IMG/VR virus record: IMGVR_UViG_3300040811_001901
Span: 1-53,249 of that record
DNA length: 53,249 bases
Origin: a virus
Direction: 5' to 3' (one strand)
Each line of letters opens with the position of its first letter. Positions within the stretch are counted from its first letter, which is position 1. The notes beneath the pieces were generated by a model. That model had not been told where the DNA came from, ran no database searches, and saw only the letters and a list, made by a program, of their open reading frames with translations. The position numbers and the translations under genes are program-made. Positions 44,781 through 52,440 of the stretch are shown here, piece by piece.

Positions 44781-45051
44781 GTCTCATTCTCGCTTTCCGC
44801 TTGGTGAAAGTTTTCACCATAGTCGGCTTGCCACCTGGGTTACCTGCTGCTCTCTTACGACGAATCGCAGACCTTTTCTGCGCTTTTGTCATGCGAGCAG
44901 CTTTTGAAGCAGGCACACATTTAGGGTACTTTCCTTTTTTCGAAGTTTTACGGCCACAAGGCATATATCCCCCGCCCTTTTTTGGACGAGAGATATCTAC
45001 CCACTTCTCTTTAAACCATTTTGTTAAACCACCACTTGGTTTACGTGCCAT
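44758..45051 (-). CDS. Conserved basic phage protein with Cys motif (97 aa)
   Basis: A 97-aa, strongly basic protein. The core WFKEKWVDISRPKKGGGYMP, CGRKTSKKGKYPKCVPASKA, ARMTKAQKRSAIRRKRAA is a recurrent family in phages and giant-virus genomes; two Cys (CGRK, KCVP) could bind a metal. The Lys/Arg-rich tail ends RMRRGGKKKR. Function unknown. The ATG directly follows the stop of the 52-aa gene (TAAATG). It may bind nucleic acid. Confidence 0.82.
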   Translation of the reverse strand: MARKPSGGLTKWFKEKWVDISRPKKGGGYMPCGRKTSKKGKYPKCVPASKAARMTKAQKRSAIRRKRAAGNPGGKPTMVKTFTKRKARMRRGGKKKR

Positions 45052-45210
45052 TTACTTTTTCCTGCGCTTCTTCATAATGGCTGCACGAAGTGCTGGAGGT
45101 AACTTTTTCTGCTTTGCAGTCAAACCTCCCATAGACTTTTTCTTTTTACCACCGCGCTTTTTGCCTTTCATTGGCTTTTTCTTTTTACCATGTCCATAAT
45201 GTCCTGGCAT
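45052..45210 (-). CDS. Very small basic protein (52 aa)
   Basis: A 52-aa protein of which about half is Lys, Arg or Gly (MPGHYGHGKKKKPMKGKK, LTAKQKKLPPALRAAIMK, KRRKK). Its ATG (45210) overlaps the stop of the 61-aa gene (TAATG) and its TAA touches the ATG of the 97-aa gene, so it fits the coupled chain. The pattern LPPALRAAIMKKR is met in small basic phage proteins. Function unknown; nucleic-acid binding likely. Confidence 0.75.
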   Translation of the reverse strand: MPGHYGHGKKKKPMKGKKRGGKKKKSMGGLTAKQKKLPPALRAAIMKKRRKK

Positions 45211-45395
45211 TATTTACTCCCCATGCGGTATTTACCGCCTCGTGCCTTGTAAGTTTTCACAAGCCACCCATTTGCGTAAGCTGAAGGATATACCTTAAAC
45301 TTCCTCTTTGCTTCCGCTTTCACTCTCGAGTACAACTTCTTGTTTGTCGGCACTGGTTTCTTTTTTGCCGTTTTACGTCTTCGACGAGCTGCCAT
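45210..45395 (-). CDS. Conserved small basic phage protein (61 aa)
   Basis: A 61-aa protein (MAARRRRKTAKKKPVPTNK, KLYSRVKAEAKRKFKVYPSA, YANGWLVKTYKARGGKYRMG). The segment RVKAEAKRKFKVYPSAYANG and the end ARGGKYR form a conserved small family in phages and algal viruses, function unknown. It begins the chain of basic genes; GGAG precedes its ATG. Nucleic-acid binding is likely given the charge. Confidence 0.8.
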   Translation of the reverse strand: MAARRRRKTAKKKPVPTNKKLYSRVKAEAKRKFKVYPSAYANGWLVKTYKARGGKYRMGSK

Positions 45396-45408
45396 CTAGT
45401 TTCTCCAT

Positions 45409-45488
45409 GTAGCAATTATGCTTCTAGGGAAGATAAGAATACTTTTCTTTCCAGTGCTCTACTTCATCTAAGTAGCAATTATGCTTCT
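45409..45488 (-). repeat. 17-base direct repeat around the end of the 69-aa gene
   Basis: GTAGCAATTATGCTTCT is found at 45409-45425 and again at 45472-45488. One copy lies inside the 69-aa gene; the other crosses its stop. This is a local duplication, perhaps a slipped-strand event. Confidence 0.7.
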
Positions 45489-45633
45489 GGCTTTGAGCCC
45501 ACGAAAGCTCTTGAATTAAACGATTATACCATTGTTTATCGTATTCATTATGAGCTTTATTCATATCTTCCGAGAGCTGAGATATGCGAACCTCAAGATA
45601 CTCGTAAATATCTGGTTGCCTACCGCGTCTCAT
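45424..45633 (-). CDS. Small unknown protein (69 aa)
   Basis: A 69-aa protein (MRRGRQPDIYEYLEVRISQL, SEDMNKAHNEYDKQWYNRLI, QELSWAQSQKHNCYLDEVEH, WKEKYSYLP). Mostly helical with charged residues, possibly a coiled coil; no membrane part or motif. No family recognised. It lies next to the basic gene chain and immediately follows the 102-aa gene (45633/45634). A direct repeat at its end hints at a recent duplication of its 3' end. Confidence 0.6.
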   Translation of the reverse strand: MRRGRQPDIYEYLEVRISQLSEDMNKAHNEYDKQWYNRLIQELSWAQSQKHNCYLDEVEHWKEKYSYLP

Positions 45634-45942
45634 TTACCAAGAAACGCCAGTGCCAGACGTAGGTGTAGCTTTCTCTGCGATCTGTGCATCAATAGCCGCC
45701 TCTGTAGCCGCTACTTGCTCGTCACCCAGAGCTGCCTTAGCCCAGCCAACAGCCGTAGCTTCAGTAATGTCAGCCCACTCTACAAACGACTCACCCGGAG
45801 CCTCAAGGCCAACAGTGCCATATGAAGAGCCAGAGTTATCTCCGTCCTCTTTAGATACACGCCAGTGTACGGTATTGACTACGTTGGTGTGTCCGTCTTG
45901 TGAAACGGTGTAGTCCATTGCTGATACAGTCCAGTTAAACAT
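45634..45942 (-). CDS. Conserved virion-region protein (102 aa)
   Basis: A 102-aa protein (MFNWTVSAMDYTVSQDGHTN, VVNTVHWRVSKEDGDNSGSS, ESFVEWADITEATAVGWAKA, ALGDEQVAATEAAIDAQIAE). The pattern W-T-V-x-A-M-D at the start and the helix ending AAIDAQI are typical of a small phage protein found beside tail-fiber genes. Function unknown. It is separated from the 84-aa gene by 30 bases. Confidence 0.75.
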   Translation of the reverse strand: MFNWTVSAMDYTVSQDGHTNVVNTVHWRVSKEDGDNSGSSYGTVGLEAPGESFVEWADITEATAVGWAKAALGDEQVAATEAAIDAQIAEKATPTSGTGVSW

Positions 45943-45972
45943 AGTTTATTCTCCTTTAAATAGCCGCAATAA

Positions 45973-46227
45973 TTAAGGCGTAGGTGCCTCTGCTTGTGCT
46001 GCTTGCCATGCTGAAATAATATCAGCAGTGTGTACAGCGGCGCAGATCGCCTGTACTTCTGCACTTTCATTTGTTGTATCATCGCCTGGATTTATTACGT
46101 GACGATGAAAACTTCTTGAAAGTTCTACATCGTCTCGCTCAATAACCGTAGCTGTTCGTACTTGTACGTGCTTAAATGCGCCTATAATTTCGATTTTATC
46201 TTCTTCTGTTCTCTCTGTTAAAGCCAT
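45973..46227 (-). CDS. Conserved small phage protein (84 aa)
   Basis: An 84-aa protein (MALTERTEEDKIEIIGAFKH, VQVRTATVIERDDVELSRSF, HRHVINPGDDTTNESAEVQA, WQAAQAEAPTP). The pattern IGxxKxVQVRTATVIexDGxElSRsFHRHVi is a small conserved phage protein that I associate with structural regions. Function unknown. It is the first gene after the repeated leader at 46231-46271. Confidence 0.75.
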   Translation of the reverse strand: MALTERTEEDKIEIIGAFKHVQVRTATVIERDDVELSRSFHRHVINPGDDTTNESAEVQAICAAVHTADIISAWQAAQAEAPTP

Positions 46228-46230
46228 TGC

Positions 46231-46271
46231 TTTTCTCCTTTGGTCCGCCCCAATCTCCGAGTGGGGTAATT
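46231..46271 (-). repeat. Leader repeat B after the second mosaic fiber
   Basis: A near copy of 8524-8566. On the minus strand: fiber stop, TAATTACC, hairpin CCCCA-CTCGGAGAT-TGGGG, ACCAAAGGAG, then the ATG of the 84-aa gene. Two differences, one of which keeps the stem paired. Confidence 0.8.
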
Positions 46272-48192
46272 AAGTTCTTTGATATGTTGCATGAAAATCC
46301 AGTCTAGCTCCACTAACATCTGAATATCTTATTGCCTGATCCCCATGTCTATAAAAAAGTACATTTGCTCCAGCGTTTTCAATTACAGATACAAGTGTGT
46401 CACCCATACTATCATTCATGTTAGTATAGCCATGTCCTCCATGGCCCGCATAAAAGCCATTAACATTTGAGGTAAACGGAATATTTAAAGCAACATTAGC
46501 AGTATTTGTTGTAGTTGGAAACACTATAGATGCACTGATATAAACGAGAGATCCTATTTTAATATAATAACTTCTATTCGTAGCCACAGTCAGACCCTGT
46601 CCGCTCGCATCAGCAGCACTCCAAGTCCCTTCTTCGTAATCGTCTAACGCATTAGCGGCGGCTGTGTCGCCATTGAACTTCATCCCGTCTGCGTCAATTC
46701 GTGCTGCCTCACTGCTTCCCGTTACAAATTGGTGCGCTTTGTTGCTTGGAACCGTATATGTAATCGGATAGCCTGAATATAAGTGTAATCCTGTTGTGGC
46801 TCGAGTGTCATAAGGCAAGGTCAGGGAACCGAAAACAGTGGCATCAGTATTGAACATCCATTGTATGCCGCCGTCTGTGCCAGTAGCACCTGACTTCAAT
46901 CTATAATATGCTGTAGTTGAGTCGCCTAAAACTAAATGCCCCGAAGTGTTAAATCTGCCTACCTCTGAGCGCACGCCGGAGTGGTATTTTTGAATGACTA
47001 GTGGTGAAGCAGTGCCTGGTGTTGTATCTGTGTCACCGTATAAGATGATTGACTTAGATACACCATTACCTGACGACAATAATTCTAAAATTGCGCTTCT
47101 ATCATTAACAGAGTCAATAGCTCTTACAGATAGAGTTGTATTACCGCTAGAATTTAATTGTAACGTTTTACTTGAAGAGATTACTGGTGATACTGAAGAT
47201 ACACCAATACTAACGTTGCCGCTGTCGTCGATACGCATACGTTCCGTTGAGGTATTTCCTGTAAAGAATTTTATAGATCGACCACCAACTCCTGGCCTAC
47301 ACTGAAGCACAAGGTCTCCAGAGCTAAAGTCAGTGACATTAGCAGCTGCTGAAAAAACACCTCCTAATCCTGCAGTAGGAACACCCGCAGTTAAATCGTA
47401 GCGAGCGACGACAAATCCTTGATTGTCTATTCCAAATGTTATATTAGAATCCGGAGCCCCTGTACCAATATTAACTCCACCATCAGCGATACGCATGCGT
47501 TCTGTTCTATCGGTCGTAAAAATAACATCGTCTGGGCCGTCTGCGGCTACGTATAAATCGTAACCTGAAGTAGAAACGATTTGCGGCATTCCAGTTGCAG
47601 CACCGGGATTTGTTCTTGTACTACCTGCGCCTCGTATTATTAATTGATTGGCAGAGTCGTTTTTAATTACAAGACCGGTCCCTGTGCTTGCGTCAGGTTC
47701 TTCAATTAAAATATTTCCGTCATAGACATGAAGTAGTTCTACAGGATCTATACCAATGCCTAAGTTTTTATTAAATGACCATGCATCATTCGTAGATCCG
47801 TATGTAAGAGCTGCACTAGCACCATCAACTGTAATACCCGCTCCATTTGCCGCCGCAGCATTTGCTGCTCCAGAAGCAAGAGTAATATTTAAATCATCTA
47901 CAGTCATTGTAGTTGAGTTGATAGTTGTAGTAGTGCCATCAACTTGCAGATTGCCTGCAATTACAAGAGTTCCAGTATTGTCTCCTACTGCTGCAGGGTC
48001 GATAGTAAATGTAGAGGGTCCGGCAATATATCCGGTAACAGTAATATTACCAGAGGAATCAATAGTAAGTGCAGTAGTACTGGCGTTATCATCAATACCA
48101 GTAGAGGAAAAATCAGTAAGAGGGTAGTCTAAATCGGCGGAGACAATTGTATCGTCTGGAATGCCGAGACTATTAATAGTAGTACGAGCCAT
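46270..48192 (-). CDS. Tail fiber without S74, mosaic paralogue
   Basis: A 640-aa fiber. The N-terminus (MARTTINSLGIPDDTIVSAD) is related to that of the S74 fiber at 12670-14373. A block of about 80 residues (YIAGPSTFTIDPAAVGDNTG, TTMTVDDLNITLASGAANA) is nearly identical to the 711-aa fiber at 8565-10700, and the DNA is similar too. ERMRIDDSGNVSIG-type repeats follow, then LDDYEEGTW and a divergent tip ending RLDFHATYQRT. No S74 domain. It sits between TerS and TerL, far from the other fibers. A stop-start overlap at 48192 ties it to the coiled-coil membrane gene. Confidence 0.85.
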   Translation of the reverse strand: MARTTINSLGIPDDTIVSADLDYPLTDFSSTGIDDNASTTALTIDSSGNITVTGYIAGPSTFTIDPAAVGDNTGTLVIAGNLQVDGTTTTINSTTMTVDDLNITLASGAANAAAANGAGITVDGASAALTYGSTNDAWSFNKNLGIGIDPVELLHVYDGNILIEEPDASTGTGLVIKNDSANQLIIRGAGSTRTNPGAATGMPQIVSTSGYDLYVAADGPDDVIFTTDRTERMRIADGGVNIGTGAPDSNITFGIDNQGFVVARYDLTAGVPTAGLGGVFSAAANVTDFSSGDLVLQCRPGVGGRSIKFFTGNTSTERMRIDDSGNVSIGVSSVSPVISSSKTLQLNSSGNTTLSVRAIDSVNDRSAILELLSSGNGVSKSIILYGDTDTTPGTASPLVIQKYHSGVRSEVGRFNTSGHLVLGDSTTAYYRLKSGATGTDGGIQWMFNTDATVFGSLTLPYDTRATTGLHLYSGYPITYTVPSNKAHQFVTGSSEAARIDADGMKFNGDTAAANALDDYEEGTWSAADASGQGLTVATNRSYYIKIGSLVYISASIVFPTTTNTANVALNIPFTSNVNGFYAGHGGHGYTNMNDSMGDTLVSVIENAGANVLFYRHGDQAIRYSDVSGARLDFHATYQRT

Positions 48193-48413
48193 TAGATTTT
48201 ATCCAATAGAGCTACGCCCATAGTGACAACTAGCCCGCTTAGAAAGATAATTACGCCACCAGCAACTTTCATCAGTTTGCCTTCGATTCTTTCTAAAGTT
48301 TCGTCTATTTCTTCAAGCCGATTGAAGGTAGTTTTCCATCGTTCTTCGCATTGTGCATCATGTGTTGACATGAAGACTTCAAGCTTATGAACTTTCTCGT
48401 CAAGATTCTCCAT
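48192..48413 (-). CDS. Coiled-coil membrane protein, possible holin
   Basis: A 73-aa protein. Residues 1-47 are a charged helix (MENLDEKVHKLEVFMSTHDA, ERWKTTFNRLEEIDETLERI), probably a coiled coil. Residues about 48-70 form one membrane span (MKVAGGVIIFLSGLVVTMGV). The layout fits small holin or hemolysin-like proteins of phages with one C-terminal span. It overlaps TerS by 14 bases and the fiber by one base. Holin role is inferred only. Confidence 0.65.
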   Translation of the reverse strand: MENLDEKVHKLEVFMSTHDAQCEERWKTTFNRLEEIDETLERIEGKLMKVAGGVIIFLSGLVVTMGVALLDKI

Positions 48414-48861
48414 TTATTAATTTATCCATCAACTTTCCATAGTTGCCTTGGCCAAATGGAGTACTACCGTCGTTAATCTGAACATTTGTTTGATTACGAA
48501 TATTTGTAGTGGCTTTTTCAGCATCCGCCTGGGCCTTGATCTCATCCATTCTCATTCTATGAGCCATTTGAAGAAGATCGGCTAAGTCTTTATTAGAATA
48601 CATGCCAGTATCCTGTGCTTCTTCAAGTTTGGATTGTATCATCTCATCTAAGGCGGATGCAATATTATTCTTATTGCGAAAGCCCATGTCAAGATAAACT
48701 GTGTCAATATACTTTTTAACTTCGCGTTTATTTAAAGCTTCTACAACCCTGTTTTCAGGAACCTGGAGATGTTCGCAAACGCCGCGAATATTCCCGAACT
48801 GTAAATACGAATTCGCAATTTCAAGTCCCTCTGGGGAAATTGTAGTTACTTCTTTACTCAT
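48400..48861 (-). CDS. Terminase small subunit
   Basis: A 153-aa protein. The N-terminus (ISPEGLEIANSYLQFGNIRG, VCEHLQVPENRVVEALNK) is a helix-turn-helix of the small-terminase type that binds packaging sites, followed by REVKKYIDTVYLDMGFRNK, the oligomer part (ADLLQMAHRMRMDEIKAQAD) and a tail (NYGKLMDKLINGES) for TerL contact. It stands behind its own promoter at 48869-48897, overlaps a membrane-protein gene, and is separated from TerL by a fiber and the basic gene cluster. Confidence 0.82.
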   Translation of the reverse strand: MSKEVTTISPEGLEIANSYLQFGNIRGVCEHLQVPENRVVEALNKREVKKYIDTVYLDMGFRNKNNIASALDEMIQSKLEEAQDTGMYSNKDLADLLQMAHRMRMDEIKAQADAEKATTNIRNQTNVQINDGSTPFGQGNYGKLMDKLINGES

Positions 48862-48868
48862 AATGTGT

Positions 48869-48897
48869 ATTCTACCTTAAGAGGGTTAAAATGTCAA
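48869..48897 (-). promoter_or_regulatory. Near-consensus sigma-70 promoter for the TerS operon
   Basis: On the minus strand TTGACA (48897-48892), 17-base spacer, TAGAAT (48874-48869). Upstream is ATAACCAGC with a 13-base A/T-rich stretch before TTGACA, the same spacing as at 18410-18438. Transcription would start a few bases before the TerS ATG (48861), leaving little leader. Confidence 0.87.
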
Positions 48898-48907
48898 GAA
48901 TTAATTT

Positions 48908-49426
48908 TCAGCTGGTTATAAAACTCGGAGGCGTTGGCCACGGTATTACATTTTCACTTGAATAATTTTCCGGGGTTGCTGCAATCATATTTGGTAGATT
49001 TCTCAGAGCTTGTCTGTATTCTCTTGCTTCTGCGATTTCAAGTTCGGTAAGGTCAGCATCCGGCATTTGTGTCCAATCACATACCGCTAGTTTATTATCT
49101 CTTAGAAATCTTATATAATTTAACCAAGCTGTTTGATCATACGTCCACTCAGACCCCGTCCAGACCCCTGCTATATTTGGGGGAGGCCCTCGATATTCCC
49201 AAGAAGAGGTGGAAAAATCCCAATAATAATTTTTTAGAAATCCACTTTGCTGAGAATCTTCAGGACCAAATACAGGCCAAACAAAATCAGAGTGAATATG
49301 AATAATATACTCTTCAGAGTTTGTTGGCGAAAGACCCTCTTCTGGATTATTGGGCATAGCCATGTCTAGTTGACTTATGTGACCAGTTGTAGGATGTACA
49401 TAGGCTATATGTGTTATATCAGACAT
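48908..49426 (-). CDS. Tail fiber assembly chaperone-like protein, second copy
   Basis: A 172-aa protein whose C-terminal half (FLRDNKLAVCDWTQMPDADL, EYRQALRNLPNM, VIPWPTPPS) matches the phage tail-fiber assembly chaperone motif (R-D..L..cDWTQ.pDa.l....a.YRQALRn.P). The N-terminal half has an unrelated HPTTGHISQLDMA part. It is the first gene after the TerS promoter on the other side, in the right adhesin set, and overlaps the 245-aa gene by 8 bases. A more diverged partner lies at 6969-7526. Confidence 0.85.
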   Translation of the reverse strand: MSDITHIAYVHPTTGHISQLDMAMPNNPEEGLSPTNSEEYIIHIHSDFVWPVFGPEDSQQSGFLKNYYWDFSTSSWEYRGPPPNIAGVWTGSEWTYDQTAWLNYIRFLRDNKLAVCDWTQMPDADLTELEIAEAREYRQALRNLPNMIAATPENYSSENVIPWPTPPSFITS

Positions 49427-50156
49427 TAAAAGTTTCTCCTTTTAAGATATTAGTAAAATTAATAATTGGTATTGTCCCAATAAAAGGCGCAGTATATAGA
49501 TGCTTATAATATACTCCGTTGTAGGGGCCTTGACTACCTCTATAATAATTATTTGCTACTGACCAACCTTCTAAAGAACTGGAGCCAACACCTCCTGAAA
49601 CAAACCTAGACCAGTTTGTGCTATAATATAAAGATGTACCCCCTAAAAGAGCTTCCTGCTGAGCTCCCGTACCATTCTGAGGATCTGTATAAAGTCCATT
49701 TTGAGTGCCCCAACCTCTGCGAGAGTTATACCCAAAATAGCTGGTAGGCTCAAAGTTAGCATTTCCGAAAGTTCTACTATCTAGTACTAAAACATTGTTT
49801 GAGTTATAAACTTGTAGTCCATAAGTTTGATTTGTGTCAGGAGATAGATTAGCCGAAGTAACTCCGTAAGAATTAATCGCGGGTCTTAGAAGCGCATAAT
49901 CTAAAGAGGCTGCTGTTGTCGATCCTGTAAGTCGAATTTGTACTACTTCATTGTTTGTATTATCTGTTACTGTATGCTTATGGTACTCAACATGACTATT
50001 ATTTGAAGGCGTAGGGAATTTTACAAATAAAAGTTCATCATTGTAAACTGTCCAAGAGCTTGCAGTTCCTATTTGAGCTAATTCATACTTCCATCCTTCG
50101 TCTGAGTCAAACTGAAGTATAGTATTGCTTGTGTCTACCCGTAATCCGTATCCCAT
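49419..50156 (-). CDS. Virion adhesin-region protein (245 aa)
   Basis: A 245-aa beta-rich protein (MGYGLRVDTSNTILQFDSDE, YGLQVYNSNNVLVLDSRTFG). Repeated GYGLRVDTSNTILQFDS / YGLQVYNSNNVLVLDSR segments mark two related units. The end of the upstream 759-aa protein (YGLEIRGLNGTAKVFTPGHR) is a third, more distant relative, so the family shares an adhesin-type module. It lies between that adhesin and the assembly chaperone. Receptor-binding or host-contact role is inferred. Confidence 0.7.
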   Translation of the reverse strand: MGYGLRVDTSNTILQFDSDEGWKYELAQIGTASSWTVYNDELLFVKFPTPSNNSHVEYHKHTVTDNTNNEVVQIRLTGSTTAASLDYALLRPAINSYGVTSANLSPDTNQTYGLQVYNSNNVLVLDSRTFGNANFEPTSYFGYNSRRGWGTQNGLYTDPQNGTGAQQEALLGGTSLYYSTNWSRFVSGGVGSSSLEGWSVANNYYRGSQGPYNGVYYKHLYTAPFIGTIPIINFTNILKGETFNV

Positions 50157-50160
50157 AATT

Positions 50161-52440
50161 TTATCCTATTCTATGCACTTGATACCTAAAGGTTTGACTA
50201 TATCCTGATGTATTTTCAAAACCTATGCGGCCATTATTTGCGTCTCTTATAGGTTTTATCATCAATTGACCGTCAAAAGGTGCGAGAACTAATATGCTTA
50301 TTTTTGTTTCGTCGGATACTGCGCTTCCCAAGTTCGTCAACGCTGTGGGGTAAGTAGTAACTCCTGACCCAAGTGTTAGTTTACCTCCAGCAATTACATT
50401 AAAAGTTCTATGCCCCGGAGTAAATACTTTTGCTGTTCCATTTAATCCTCGTATTTCTAGCCCGTAGGCTCCGCTACCAGTACTAAGACTTCCTGAACCT
50501 CCACTTGATGACGATCCCTGAGAAGTGTCAGCAATTGTTACACTAGCTGAAGGGCTACCAGTGCTTGCATTATTACTATCTGTAGATGCTAAAGTTAAAG
50601 TTGCTGTTTCTGAGCCTTCTGTTGTAGCATCATTTGAAAAAGTAACTTGTACCGAACCTGTATTATTATTTATAGTAATAGTTCCTGTAAGGTTTCCTGT
50701 AATGTCTCCCGAAGTAATTCCACTAAGAGTATAGCCTACAGTTGTGCCATTTGCAACATTTGAAGTAGTTACCGTAAATGTTGTGCTTTGTCCTTCATTT
50801 ATAGACGTAGGGCTTGCAGAAACGCTGTAATTTGCGGGAGGCGGCTGTCGTGTTATTATAAAAGAATCGCCCGTATTTTGCCAAGTTCCCGAGCCCCCGT
50901 TAGTTGCAGGTATTCTTGCTTGACTAAAATATGTATAGTAATTTCCTGCGGAGGGTAATTCTGATTCACTATAACTAATTGTAAAACCAGCTTCTCCAGG
51001 GTTATAAGTGGAAACCCATCTAGGAATATCATTTGTGTAGAGTCTGTACTGAGTGCCCGAAGTATCTCCGGTAACATTTACAGTAGGATTAGTTGTTGTA
51101 TCATTATGAGTAAGACTAGTTGTACTTGGAGTTAGTGTAATAGAGGTGTCTGGTTGGTCAACTACATAGCTAGAACCTGTATAAGTCATGATTGTGCTGC
51201 TTTGAATTGTAAAGCCTGTGGCACAAGCCCATATATAAACAGTGTCTGCTGTGCTATTCCCCGGTCCTGATATATTGGTTCCACTTGCAGAAGGTCCATA
51301 AAGTGTTCTACTACTGCTAGTATTATACGTTCTTCCCACTAAGCTTCCTAAGCTGCCATAAGTTGCTGTACTTCCTTGAGAAGCTCCTGCAGTATAAAAT
51401 GCAAAATATCTTGTAGTTGATCCACATCCAGTTAAACTATTTGTATAAGTTGTTGTACTTGAATTTAGAAGAACTGGATCTGTTCCTATAGAGATATTTA
51501 ACTCCAATGTAGGAGTTGTCGAGTCTGTAGTTACAGAAGTGGTCCCCTGGGAGCTAATTGCTACTCCATTTACCTGTCGAGCTCTTAAAGTATAAGTTGT
51601 ACCTGCCGATAATCCTGTAAAAGTTTTTGGTGAAGTATACCAATTTGAGTTATTTATACTTACTTGTAAAGTTCCTACGTTTGGGGAGCCCGCAGTTGCA
51701 GTTCCTACAAAACTTGTTTCTCCAATACTGCTTGCAGCAACACTTGGTTGCCCAGGAGTTTTATCAATAGTCACATATACAGGGCCAGCTACAATAGCTC
51801 CTGAAGTACTCCCAATCCTTAAAGTTGCTGCTGCTGCAGAAGTTTGAGCCCCTGAAAAAGAAGAAGATGCAGTAGCACTAAAGGTTCCCGAAGTTCCAGT
51901 TACTGTGCCCGTAGCACCTCCAAAGAAGGTACTATTATAGTAATATGTGCCACTAGTGGAGGCAGTCCAGCTAAACGTTACATTATTGCCACTAGCTACA
52001 GTAGTTGGGGATGCGCTAAGACTATAAGTAGTAGAAGAGCCTCCATCATCCCACTCTACTTTTACATTTCCTGATGTGCCAAAAGGATTGGAATTACTTG
52101 ACCAATTCCAAGATGTTCGATTATTACTACTATCATAACTATAGGTTGCGGCAGTTCTACTAAAAGTAGTGCTTCCGACTGTCATTGTAGCCCAGCCAGA
52201 ATTAGCTCGATTTCCTGTTAATTGAAGTATAACAGACCCGGTACTACCTCCATCTGTAGTAGCCCAATTGCATATATAAACATCTGCTCCACTATATACA
52301 GAATCTAAATTAACATTTGAAGTACCTCCAGAGGTATTGGAAATAGTTCCTATGCTGGTAGCTGTATTAAAGCCATAGTTAGCTAGGCTACCGTATGTAA
52401 AAGCGCCTACAGCAACATATTTTGTTTGAAGAATTGCCAT
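50161..52440 (-). CDS. Large adhesin with Ig-like, FN3-like and Calx-beta-like domains
   Basis: A protein of about 759 aa. The start at ATG 52440 (MAILQTKYVAVGAFTYGSL) is chosen from the TAATG overlap with the 179-aa gene; a longer frame starts at 52512. Beta-sandwich repeats (Ser/Thr/Gly-rich, about 100-540) include an FN3-like stretch (FTGLSAGTTYTLRARQVNG). Near residues 540-650 is a Calx-beta-like unit (SPTSINEGQSTTFTV, NNNTGSVQVTFSNDATTEGS, ETATLTLAS). The C-terminus (LEIRGLNGTAKVFTPGHRTF) shares a fold with the 245-aa product. Probably a virion adhesin or side fiber. Confidence 0.75.
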   Translation of the reverse strand: MAILQTKYVAVGAFTYGSLANYGFNTATSIGTISNTSGGTSNVNLDSVYSGADVYICNWATTDGGSTGSVILQLTGNRANSGWATMTVGSTTFSRTAATYSYDSSNNRTSWNWSSNSNPFGTSGNVKVEWDDGGSSTTYSLSASPTTVASGNNVTFSWTASTSGTYYYNSTFFGGATGTVTGTSGTFSATASSSFSGAQTSAAAATLRIGSTSGAIVAGPVYVTIDKTPGQPSVAASSIGETSFVGTATAGSPNVGTLQVSINNSNWYTSPKTFTGLSAGTTYTLRARQVNGVAISSQGTTSVTTDSTTPTLELNISIGTDPVLLNSSTTTYTNSLTGCGSTTRYFAFYTAGASQGSTATYGSLGSLVGRTYNTSSSRTLYGPSASGTNISGPGNSTADTVYIWACATGFTIQSSTIMTYTGSSYVVDQPDTSITLTPSTTSLTHNDTTTNPTVNVTGDTSGTQYRLYTNDIPRWVSTYNPGEAGFTISYSESELPSAGNYYTYFSQARIPATNGGSGTWQNTGDSFIITRQPPPANYSVSASPTSINEGQSTTFTVTTSNVANGTTVGYTLSGITSGDITGNLTGTITINNNTGSVQVTFSNDATTEGSETATLTLASTDSNNASTGSPSASVTIADTSQGSSSSGGSGSLSTGSGAYGLEIRGLNGTAKVFTPGHRTFNVIAGGKLTLGSGVTTYPTALTNLGSAVSDETKISILVLAPFDGQLMIKPIRDANNGRIGFENTSGYSQTFRYQVHRIG

